In this document: piece by piece, positions 23,101 through 35,100 of the stretch
Layout of the letters: every line of letters starts with the position of its first letter
Numbering within the stretch: the first letter of the stretch is position 1
Source: Ashinkailepas kermadecensis
Lineage: Eukaryota; Arthropoda; Thecostraca; Neolepadidae
Direction of reading: 5' to 3'
DNA length: 64,000 bases
Assembly: GCA_034440615.1 (NCBI GenBank)
Contig: JAOTOM010004675.1
Location: forward strand, 62,001 to 126,000
Notes under the pieces: model-generated
Seen by the model: only the letters and a program-made list of their open reading frames with translations
What the model was told of the DNA's origin: nothing
The model's database searches: none
Translations under genes and position numbers: made by a program

Positions 23101-26100
23101 AAGGCCATATTTTTGGCTGGGATCAAATGCACATTAGAGCCAGTCGACCATCACCGATTCAAGTTTTAGATAAAATTATTGTACCCCATGGTCTAAATAT
23201 GTATGATTTTCCCCAGTTTAAAAAAAAAACAATATCTTGATACTGCGCCGGCCATATAAAGTTTCGGTGCGTCGCTCGCACGGTAAAGTGACTCCGTGCT
23301 CTTATGCGCATGTTGGCATTCTCACATGCGGTGGGGGTCGATGACTGCGCCGGGCTGGGTCAATGACAGCTCATGGCTTGGTCGATGACGGCGCCGGGCT
23401 GCGGCGTTGACGGACGTGCATATTCGTAGCCTCGCTATTTACCTCCGTTTTCTTTCTTTTGACGAATTGTTTTAAAATGCCTGGGAGGGAACTAAATGGG
23501 ATATTTGAATGATGGATTACATGTAAGCCTATTTGTCCAACGAAGCGAAGGCATTTGCAGAACTGGTGTACCCTCTCAGCCGACACCGTGCGCAAGTTGA
23601 TTACTTTATTGCGGTGTCACGTTCACTACGGCTGGCTCAGTGGTGATTACACTAATAATGTTCGTTTGGCTCAGGCCACGTGTTCTTTATTCTACGAGTC
23701 TGATTGAGACAATAGAGGACAGACTGACGGAAAGTGGATGCTTAAGCGTAGCCCGATGCGACGCTTAAGAACGCCGCAGCACCGCGAAAAATTGCGTGAG
23801 AACAACGACAATTGTGCACTGGGTCAGCCAAACTACATGCCGGGGAATGTGCTCCCCACAAGAAAGCAAGTGGCCAACCATGTGCGAAGGGCGATCAATG
23901 ACTGCAACGTTGAATTTGAGCAAGAGCAGTATAACATTGAACCAGAGCAAGAGACTCGAGCACCATCGGACTGCAGCCCATCAGTGTAAATCAGCTGGCC
24001 GCTTTCAGCATCTGCTGATGTTGCAACTTGGAAACAAAGGACTTAAATTTTGAAGACTTACATAACGCAGTCATAGCGTCCGACAGGTACGTTGTCAGCA
24101 ATCGTACAGCAGCTGAAATTGTCAACTGGTTCCAAGTTGATATTGCGTGCATAACACCAAGTGGCAATTCGCTAGTTGTTGGACACGAAAAGATAGCGAA
24201 GTCAGTACAGGCGAGAAACAGTGAACTGAAGGATAAGAAAGCTATGTTTCGTGGAAATGATTCGTCAGCGCTGTATTTTAATGGCAGAATGGGTGTTTTG
24301 TACGCAATGATTGAGAAACAATTAGCCAATACGAACCCAGTCACGAAAGGCAAAAAAAAGTTGATCAACAGGAGTTGCAGTTGTAGTTGCAGTTGTAGCT
24401 GATCCAGGTGCAGAGTGTATAACACATTTCACCCAGACAACTGGCGAGATGCACGCTATATTTCGGTAATTACAGTCTGTAGCTTGTGAGTTTGGAGGTG
24501 GCGTGGTCATCGGAGCAGACGGCACTGTTGTTAACACCAATAAAACTGGCAGCGTATGCCGTTCATTCATTTATAGGACTTTGACGGCCAACACCCCGAT
24601 GCTCGGTAATCTGTAGGTGTAAATGTCGCAGAACACGTCAGTGGCGGGCTGCCGCCAGTGCACGCAATTATGACCTTTAAGTACTAGTGGCGCACGGGTC
24701 ATTTTACACGCGGCGGCTCGGAAATCGATGCGTCGAAAGTTAACTACCGGCGCATTATCTAAGCTTCATGTAAAGAAATTTGAAAGAGTAATGGAACATT
24801 TTAGGACTGTGGGACATGTCAGTTTTGCTCTGAAACTTGCATCACAAAGAAGCGTCCGAATGACCTGCCCTGATGTACATGGCTCCTACTGACCAGGAGC
24901 GAGTCTGGCATGGTTGTAATACTCACTTCACTGACCTTCAGAGGTCAGGACATTGGTTGGCGATTTGCTGCAGACTGGTACCGAACAGATAAGCTCATTG
25001 ATCTGACGACCATGTACATGGTTACCAATATCGATGGCACCGGGTGGCAGCTTCTCAATTTCCGTACACAGCCGTGTGTCGGAGTTTAAAAAGTTATGAT
25101 AGGATGGGAAGTGACATGTAACAGAAAAAACGCATGTTAACGTAGAAAGATATCCTCCCATTTATACCTTTGCATGCAATAAATAAATGGCATGTCCCGT
25201 TCCCTCTTGTCCATTAAACATGATGAACTTCCGATAATATTTTCTCAATGTTAGTGCTGTTGGCTCGATTTTGTGGTCTTTAGATTTCATGTCTTTAATG
25301 CAATAACGTGAGCTTTGTGTTTACGTAATGGACCTAACGACCAGCGAATGTCGACCCACTGTCACACTGACGACAGCTCATGACTCGCACACCAGCGTTC
25401 TGGCCACGACTCACAATTAGGCGCTGCGCATGGCTCCGAGTACTCCAGTGACGACGCAGTGACGACGTATGTTGGTCACATCTGACCCACTGGGCTCCGT
25501 TGTTCCGTACACGTGTGGTGGATCAATCTGCCACGTGACGGCGCACTGCTTGCTAGTCGGTTGTGAAGATTCATTTAGTATTGGACGGTATGTCGTGAGG
25601 ACAGTGAAAGTCGTATAGTGAGGGCCGTCTGAGCGCCTATGCATGTTGTGTTTGAGCGACATATCTGGCTGACGCCGCTGCAGTGGATGTTGTGTGTTAC
25701 AGTGAGCAAATCGCTACCGCAGTGGGTGTTGTGTGGTACAGGAGCCAGTCACCACTGCAGTGGGTGTTGTGTGGTACAGGAGCCAGTCACCACTGCAGTG
25801 GGTGTTGTGTGGTACAGGAGCCAGTCACCACTGCAGTGGGTGTTGTGTGGTACAGGAGCCAGTCACCACTGCAGTGGGTGTTGTGTGGTACAGTGAGCCA
25901 GTCACCACTGCAGTGGATGTTGTGTGGTACAGTGAGCCAGTCACCACTGCAGTGGATGTTGTGTGGTATAGTGAGCCAGTCACCACTGCAGTGGGTGTTG
26001 TGTGGTACAGTGAGCCAGTCACCACTGTAGTGGGTGTCGTGTGGTACAGTGAGCCATTCGCCACTGCAGTGGGTGTTGTGTGGTACAGTGAGCCAGTCAC

Positions 26101-29100
26101 CACTGCAGTGGGTGTTGTGTGGTACAGTGAGCCATTCGCCACTGCAGTGGGTGTTGTGTGGTACAGTGAGCCATTCGCCACTGCAGTGGGTGTTGTGTGG
26201 TACAGTTGGCCATTCACCACTGTAGTGGGTGTTGTGTGGTATAGTGAGCCAGTCACCACTGCAGTGGGTGTTGTGTGGTACAGTGAGCCATTCGCCACTG
26301 CAGTGGATGTTGTGTGGTACAGTGATCCAGTCATCGCTTCAGTGGGTGTTGTGTGGTACAGTGAGCCAGTTATCGCTGCAGTGGATGTTGTGTGGTATAG
26401 TGAGCCAGTCACCACAACAGTTGGTGTTGTGTGGTACAGTGAGCCATTCGCCATTGTGTGATACAGTGAGCCAGTCACCGCAGCAGTGGATGTTGTGTGG
26501 TACAGTGAGCCATTCGCCATTTTGTGGTGCAGTGAACCAGTTACTACTGCAGTGGGTGTTGTGTGGTACAGTGATCCAGTCATCCCTGCAGTGGATGTTG
26601 TGTGGTACAGTGATCCAGTCATCCCTGCAGTGGATGTTGTGTGGTACAGTGATCTAGTCCTCTCTGCAGTGGATGTTGTGTGTTACAATGAGCCAGACGC
26701 CGCTGCAGTGGATGTTGTGTGGTACAGTGATGGCTGTTCTCCATTGACAGTGAGCCGACCGTACCCGGCCAGTCGCCACTCTCGTCGGCCCGCTCGGCGA
26801 CCCAGCCGTGTCGCCAGCGCTTCAGTGTCTCCTGCCACCCGCACCGTCCGGTGCTGCTCTGCTCGTCCGGATACATGGTCACCATGGTCGAGGTGAAAGG
26901 CCACGCGTAGGTACACTGCGGCTATCAGGCCGCGCTGGGGACGGGTGCCGCTGCAACTCGCCTTGCAATTGGGAATACGTGAAAATGTGTATGCATGAAA
27001 TTGCAGTGCGTGCTCATAGGTGTCATGAGGTGTGTTTTGCTTGCTGGTGATGCCGATTTTCTACTTATGTACTGCACTGTGTTTCCATGAAGTCCAGATG
27101 CCAATTAGGCCAGGTATAACTGCCTATTAGGAATTAACGCTGCAAAAGTGATCGCTAGTGATAGAAGGACGAGGAAAGGAGAGAGGGAGGGATTCAGTCA
27201 GACTGAAGGGATCATGGCTGATATTGGGCTTTTAGAACTCTGCTCTTTCCGATGTAATGCATGATATTGTTCGCGCACATCCATTGGCGTGGCTACGGAT
27301 GTGGATGCGAGAACGGGGAGAGGAGCCAAGAAGGTTTTTATGTCACTTGGTTCCACGTGCAACGCCAAAGGCGTTGCAAATATGTTAAATTTGATGAAGC
27401 TTGGGACGACGCGTATCAAACCGTCACCCCTTTGGGCGACGCCATTCAAGAACGTGGAACATTAAAATCAAAGATACGTCAATGGCAGGGAAGTGTGATT
27501 AAAGCACAAAAAAGCGTGGATTATGTTCACTGCTTTGACCACAGAAAGTATTTACATGCTTGCAAAATATCTCATTACCAGCGAGGACGAAGCCCTCACT
27601 TGTCGCGAGTCGTCTCTTGTGTATATACGACAACAATTAATCTGATCCACCCTGCTCGCAATAGTCTGATCAGGCCCGACCGTCACACTTTTGACACCTT
27701 AATAATGTTTTGTGGTGGTTGCTGTTCCCATTTCCTGCGCGCATAATTAGACTTCGTCTTCCAGGTTTAAAAAAAAAAAAACTTCACGATATTTTCATGA
27801 AAGCAATATTCTTTCTGAAAGGCGTTTTACAACAGTACTTGGCCGGTGTCGGTCCAGCCAGCACTGGTGAAAGACCAGCCAGCCATCAGCCGGTAATGTG
27901 GCTATGTCATAGCACGTGACCTGTGAGTCCCGAGGCCTAGCGGCCAGTGCCAATATGGTAGAGGATGCCCCGCTGCACGGTTATATGCGGCATAAACTGG
28001 GCGGTAGGATTGTGAGACTAAAATGACCGTGATACAGCGTGACACCAAAGCTAGTCCCATAATGCAGCGTAGTGCACTGAAATTTGAGATATGCATGCCA
28101 TACTCGGCAGACAAGTGTGATTGCGGCAACATTGCACCCAATTTCTGCTGAACAGGATTGCTTTTCAATGCACATGTGCCGAGATTGGAGGCGCTATTTT
28201 CGTAATCGGACCCCTCTGTCGAATATGGAGCACGCATCCCACATTGAAATGCACGGTGCTGAACAGCTGTCGAAATGACTTTTCTCTGAAGTTCTTGTAC
28301 CTTCACGGAAATTGGAGGCAATAAGGCGTATGCCATCACAAGCTGCCACGGAAGCGCAGTTGCAGTCAATCACCAAGATACCTGTGGCAATATGATAACT
28401 GAACATGTGCCTGCTATAGTGGAGCCCCATAGCCAGCCTCTTGGCCTCGGTCTCCCACCACACCGATTTACATCGTATCCTGTGTGTGTACTGATGTGTA
28501 AAATGTGACCGCTGTTCGCCTAGCATCAGTGGTTCTGCACACAAGCATATTGTTCCTTGGGCATATGCTTCGTTGATGTTTGCAAACAATTTCTTCAGCA
28601 CTTTGGACCTGTGCGACCAGTATATATCGTCCGCTCAAGACCTCGTATCAGCTCTGAGCCGTGACCAGCTCTTGGCGGACATCACCGATCCACGATTGAT
28701 GCCGCCGTCTGGCCAGGCTCTCAAGTCTCCACCGGCTAGCAGGGCGGCAGGCTCGCAGACGAATCACAGGGCTGGATCTCGCCGCTGTCGAGCCGTCTCG
28801 AACGAGTATGTCGCGTCGAGTCGGCGCAGACCGCGCCGCTCACGGAAGCGGGTCTCGTTCGCCGACCAGTCTGGGCTCGAATGGCCGGATGGCGGCGGCG
28901 GTGCTGACGGTGCTGACGATGCTGACGATGCTGACGATGCCGACCACTGGCGCCAGGTGCGGCTGCTGTGTGGTCGGCTGATGGCCGCCCAGGCGCTGCT
29001 CGTCTGCCAGTCGGGCCGCAGCACGCAGCAGGGCGCCGCCCGCGCCGCCGCCGTCTCTCGTCTGACGCGCCAGCTGGCGGCCGCCGTGCTGACGGACGGC

Positions 29101-32100
29101 CGCGGCCGGCTGGGCGGCCGGCTGGATAGACTGCGCCGACTGCTGCCGCTGCTGGGCCGCCTGGCCGCACTGGCCGCCTTCAGTCGGGCCGGCGGACACG
29201 TGGTGACGCGGTGCGCCGGCGCGCTGGCCGCCGGCGTGTCGGCGGCGCTCGCCGGCCTGGCCCGGCTGCCGGTCGGACCCGCGCTGGCTACCCTGGAGAC
29301 GGTCCGTGGCGTGCTGTTGGCGGCCGAGGCGGCGCCAGCCCGTCCCGACCAGGCGGCACGCTGCGTCGACCCACTGGAGCGGCAGCAGCTGGCGGCGCTC
29401 TTCGCGGTCCACTTGCCGGCCGACCGCAACCTGTGCTCATCGGGCGCGCCGGTGGTGCTGGGCCGACTGTGGCGCCGTCTGCTGCATCGCGCCGGCTCCG
29501 TGTACACGCGGCGGCGGCGCCAGATGTCGGCCGAGCAGCGACGCCAGCTGACCGGCCTGCTGGGCCAGCTGCAGGCTCGTGTCGGGCGGCTCGGCTTGCC
29601 GCTGGTCGGCCCCCGGCTGCCGCGCCACACACCGTTCGTGCGCCGCTACCTGTCCGGCGACTGGGAGGGCGCCGCCGCCCGGCTGGACGGCCAGTTGGAC
29701 GTGGCCCTCTCCGCCGCGCAGCTGAAGCGAGTCTCCCGGCTGGCGCACAGTTTGCTGTACCTGCACGTGAGCGGCGGCCGGCTGCGGCGCGCCCTGGAGG
29801 CCGTGGACGGCGTGTTGTGCCGCATCAGCGGCAATGACGGTGAGGCGGCGCTGGAGGCGGCGTTACGCCACACGGCCGGCCGACACCTGCTGCAGAGTGT
29901 GGCGCGCCTGATGTCTCGCTATCACCTGCCGACTCCGCTCACTGTCGGCCAGCCACATTCGGCCCGGCCGGAGCAGCCGCTCACCTCCAGCAGCCGTCAT
30001 GCACGTGAGTACCACCCGAACATCAGCAGGCCCTATTGACGACTCAGCCGGAGCAGCCGCGATCTCGAACCATCGGCACAGGTAGTGCTGGCCGGCGGCT
30101 CGCCTTAATGTCCCAACTAGTCCAAACTGTTGGATGTTTTCGGTGTTCTATATGTCGCCTATCGTCATTGCGTCGCTGTTTGATTCTGTTCCATCCAGTT
30201 ATGCTGGGCAATGCTTCATACATCCGTGTTGGCATCCATCAGTCCCTTCTAGACTGAGTTCCATTCTTGACTGTCATGCTGTGTGTGGTATACCCCTGGG
30301 TAGGTCATGTTTGGTACTAAGTACCAATCATGCTGTGTGGCTGGGCTGTTTATTTATTTATTTATTTATTTCACAATACATGCCCTCCACGTATAGTGGC
30401 TATTATGGACAGTCTGGGTATAATTCAGATATTTACAAAGAAAGGATAGATTTGTGGTCAATAGTAGGAACACATGCGCAACAAACATTCATACACCAAC
30501 ATAATACAATACCCATATCACTCTGCACTACACACACCGTGCTTGCAACACGAGCTGTAAACGAGTAGTTTATGGAAGTGATATGAAAGCGATGGCCTAA
30601 ATGTGAGTGCATGGTGTACACAAATCTATTTTGTAAGTGTTTTTTTTTGTGACTAGTGTTGCTCGTGGAGATGAGCTCGTACACGCTTCTTGAAGTTGGA
30701 CAGCTTCAATGTTTTTGTTTCAGTAGGGAGTTTGTTGTAGTGGAAGACAGACGAGTAGAGAAATCTCCTGCGGCCCGCCTCTCTGTGTATGGCTGGTAGA
30801 TGCAGGTGGTCGTCTGCACGCGTATGACGGTTTCGCAGGGTAGAGTTTGCAGAGATTTGACCGGCAATGTGCGTTGGCTCACCCGTCAGAATGATCTTGT
30901 GGAGCAAAGTAAGGCTGTGAAATAGATGCAGATCAGCTGCGGTGAGAAGACCCAACTCGTTACGGGAATCAGAAATATGATCAAATTTCCGTAGACCTGA
31001 CACGACTCTAGTGGCGAAGTTAATGATTTTGTCTAGTCTGTGGATGTTTGCTGCCGACCCGTTACCATAAACAGATATGCAGTAGCGGATATTGGATATA
31101 ACTAAGCTATTGACTATAGTGAAGAGGGTACTGGTTGGCAGATGGTGACGCAGATGGTTCAGGGCCATAAGGAATCCAGTGCACTTGCGGACCACGACAG
31201 CTACATGGGAATCCCACGACATGTGGCGATCAAATGTCACCCCAAGGTTCCTACACGAATGACTTTCATATATCACAGCGTCCCTAAAGCACACTCGTAT
31301 CGGGGTAATATTGCGAAGATTCTGACGCGATCCGAACGTGAGAAGCTGAGTTTTGGTCGGGTTTACCTTCAAACCGTTATCCAGGAAGTAGTCGTATAGT
31401 TGGTTCAGACATGTCTCCATCTGATTTATCAGATTTGGGAGATCAGATTTGCGACCGGAGATGAGGACCTGGGTGTCGTCTGCGAACTGAGTGACGTGTG
31501 CTACCGGGACGTGCAACACTGAGGTCGTTCGAAAAGATGCAATAGAAGAGTGGACCTAGTGATGAGCCTTGAAAAACACCTATGTTGTTAGGAAGAAAGG
31601 AGGATAGATGCCTGTTTCCGCGTTGATCTGAGATGCTAACAGCCTGCGTGTGACCTCCCAGATAAGCCTTAAACCAGTCAGTATCAATTCCATTGAGTTC
31701 TAGTTTAGTGAGCAGTTTGGTGTGATCTATTACGTCGAAGCATTTACTGAGGTCCAGAATGCAAAGGAGAGCTATTTCCGAACGGTTCATTGCTGCTAGT
31801 ATTTTTATCCGAGACTGAAATCAGAGCGGTTTCCGTAGAGTGACGTGGTCTGAAGCCGTGCTGAGTTTGGGCCAGTAGGTGGTTTGCGTTCAGGTAGTGA
31901 TAGAGTTGCTTCTGCACTACCCTCTGTGATTTTGGCGATAACCGGAACCAATGAGATGGGCCTAAAATTAGAGGGATCCGAAGGATCTCCTGATTTGTGA
32001 ATGGGAGTTACTATTGACTGTTTCCAAATGGAGGGGATATCAGCTGTAGTCAGGCATGTGTTTATAATGTCGAGCAGCACTTCTCCGATAAAAAGAACAG

Positions 32101-35100
32101 AAATTTGATGACCTTAATACAGATCCCGTCGGGTCCGCAAGCACTTGTGCTCCTCATATCCATGACAATTTTGGTTAGCTGTTCGAGGGATATGGGTGAT
32201 ACTTTATAGGAGCTGGTAGAGACGCGCGATAGCCGGAAACTGGGAGGTGTGTTCAGACATGTTTGCCTGGCGTTTGACCTCTGCTGATACCTTAGGTCCG
32301 ACACTAACAAAGTATTGATTTAGATGCTCAGGTAGGACCTGGGGTTGAACTCTATGAGAGCCTTTTTTGGTGTCGATAATGGGCTTAATAGCACGCCACG
32401 CAGCTGATGGGCCTTTCTGTGATATCTTTCTGCTAATATCGTCCCTACAGTCAGTTCTAATAGCTGAGCGAACTTGTCTGTTAAGTATTTTGTACGTGCT
32501 TCTATCTTGCAAATGGAGAGCTGCATTTCGCCGGTGCATGAGCTGTTTGGTAGCTTCGCTGACATATGGTGCTGTTGGGTTCCTAAGTTTGATGTTTCTG
32601 AGGGGCAGGTGTTCGTCGAGAATAGGTGTCAGCAATTTCAGCAGGGTGTCCCATTTATCCGTTACTGAGATGCGCCCAGTGACCTGGACCCAGTCGATCT
32701 CACCGAGGTCAAGAGTCAGTTCCGAGGTATCTACTCGTCCGTAAGAACGTGACTTTATTACGGTGTTAACTGAGGCAGGCCTGTTTACTTTAATGGAACA
32801 TGTGATAAATTTATGTGGGCTGTAGTGGCAGAAACTCACTCTGGTTCTGCCGACGGAAATGGGCGAGTTTGTTAGGATGACATCCAATAGAGAGCCTGTG
32901 GCGAATGTAGGGCGCTGCACTGTCATGGTAAGTAAATAGTTGCTGATGAATTCAAGCAGGTGTGTTTTGCTGGGGCTATTTGCCGTGTCGAGAAGGTTAC
33001 AGTTTAGATCACCTGCGAGGTAGAAAGTGCCGGTAAAGTTCAGTGTCGCCAATTGTACCTGTCTTTCGAGCTCAGTGAAGTCATCATTTAAAGCAGGAAG
33101 AGTGTTGCGAGGTGGCCGATAGATTGCCGCTAGAATGAAATACTTTCCGCTCTTCACTTTGACTTTGGCCCAGAGTGATTCTAGTTTGGAGCTAGAGTTC
33201 GGAGGCGTAGAAATTTTCAAGACGGTAATAGTTAGAGCTGACTTGGCGATAATCGCCACCCCACCGTAACCACCAGAGTCGGGCCGGTCCGCGCGTTTCA
33301 CTTGGTAACCGGGGAAGTTAATGAGACGCGTGGGGGTGCTTGGGCGCAGCCAGGTCTCAGTCACCACAGCTAGGTCTAGAGAGTAAGTATGAAAGTCGTT
33401 GTGTAGTTCGAGTAGCTTAGGTTTGATAGATTGTGCATTGATGAGTCCCAGGTGGAGCTGTCCTTTGTGCTGTTGAGCGGTCACATGGCTTGTTCCGCCC
33501 CGCGATCCGCGCCTTCTGCCGCCCCTGGCGCCGCGCCTGCCCCGGCGTGTTGTCTTGGGCGTTGCGATAACGGTGACGCACCCCTTCGTCCGGTTGGCCA
33601 AGGGGTGGGCCAGCTGGTGACTGCCTGAGGCGGCGGCCGCGGCGGCGGTGATGACGTCACGGACGGGACGGCTGCGTGCCCGTGGCGAGCCCGGGTGACC
33701 GGGGGACGTGAAGGCGGTTAAGATTTGAACGAGGGCGATGGATAGCAGCAGCCTGATGATGTCCGTGTGCATGATGAAAACTGGTAGAGCTGTAGGTAGA
33801 CGATGAAGAATACTATTGCTGGAGGCACAGGAATTCCGAGCGGCACCAAGGCGTCAGTCCGTCAGCCTTCTCCGCTGCAGTGTCGGAAAGAAGACTAACC
33901 ACGGGCAGTAGCTGATGATTTAAGCAAGGAAAGTCAATATAGAGAAAGGCGTTGTCACTTCTCCACTCACGCAGTTAAGAAAATACAATCGCTGTGCAAT
34001 CACTGTCCGATCACTGCACAATTTCCGTCAGGAATAACCAGAAGAATTTTCCCTAAGTAGTTCAGCCACTTCGCCGATATCTCACTTCTTCTTTTTTTCC
34101 TGGTACACTACACTTTTCCTGCTTCACTTCTCACTCACTCTCTCTGATTTCACACACTCTCTGAGTTTCGCATACCCTATACACAAAGGCACCAAAGAGG
34201 GCGAGGGAAAGGCTGGACGAGCGACCGAGACGCGTCTGCTCGCGGCGCCGCGCTCAGGCCAACTGACAGGCTGTGTTTGGTACTTCTGCATTTCATACCA
34301 AGGTGCCATTGTGCATAATAGCCTATCGAAACGTATGGCAAGGGTGGCAAATTCGAATTAATGAGGCGAAAATTAAGAGTTTTATGATCTAACCCTTTCG
34401 CCTGTAGGTGACCACGTTAATTCACAAAGTATGAATGGTTGAATGTTAAGCTACACAATTTCTCGTGTTGCGAATTGGTATGAAAGGAATATTTGTATGC
34501 TGAAATATATTTTAATACAGGAGGAGTAATATTAATCTTGAAATGTCCCAAAATAGAGGAAAATATAAGTAGGGGAAGGTGTAATATGTGATTATTTAGA
34601 TTTATATTTTCTTGTAACGTCCTAAAACCAGTGGTGGCAACAACAAAACATGCTATTTTGTATTCTTCGCTGTTCTCAGGTTGATTGATATTTTGATTGT
34701 AGAAACAGGACAAGATGGGAGTTCAGAAATATTCAGGATATTCGGGCGTAGGAGTCGAGAGCTATTTCCACATGGGTGCCATCTTCCACCTGAGTATAAC
34801 AATTCGAGGCATTGTCTGCATGGGCGTCGCCACGGATTTTGGATCGCGAGAATGGACTCTATTGAGGTATTTTTTTCCCACGCAATGGCATAGGCATAAT
34901 GTTGAATTTCAAGATGTCGAGGGGATACGACACAACATCCCCGCCGTTGTGACGACCATGCTTCCCTGGTTAGGCGGTGTCTGGTACATCCTAGGCTGGA
35001 CTGTGTCTGGTGCATTTCTGCCCGAGTTGTTTTTGGGAAGTCCCTGACTGAACTGTGTTTGATATGTCCCTCGTTGGTAGTGTCTGGTACATCACTACCG

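Larger units (their letters stand above)
30346..34320 (-). mobile_element. CR1/L2/Jockey-like non-LTR retrotransposon, frameshifted, antisense in intron 8
   Basis: The minus strand encodes an N-terminal basic region, an APE-type endonuclease and a reverse transcriptase. The endonuclease (from about 33430) shows LGLINAQSIKPK, VVTETWL, GGYGGVAII, LAAIYRPP, LAGDLNCN and the SLLDVILTN and YSPHKF blocks. The RT parts show FRPISLVPVIAKI, ILDLSKCFDVIDHTKLL, GVFQGSSLGPLFYCIFSNDL, FADDTQ and NPTKTQLLTFG, spread over several frames. The 3' end is a (TAAA)n tail (plus-strand TTTA repeats at 30346-30372), typical of this group. Outer limits are approximate; no target duplication was identified. Confidence 0.85.

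Noticed and set aside
25733..26657. 242- and 265-codon frames on both strands
   Set aside because: 39-bp satellite, multiple of three; not conserved protein.
28194..28601. 135-codon minus-strand ORF
   Set aside because: No domain features, no splice context, overlaps the CPLANE1 exon 8 upstream intron; could be chance.
28764..29630. 288-codon minus-strand ORF opposite CPLANE1 exon 8
   Set aside because: A shadow frame caused by GC-rich codons of exon 8; the sense frame carries CPLANE1-like sequence.
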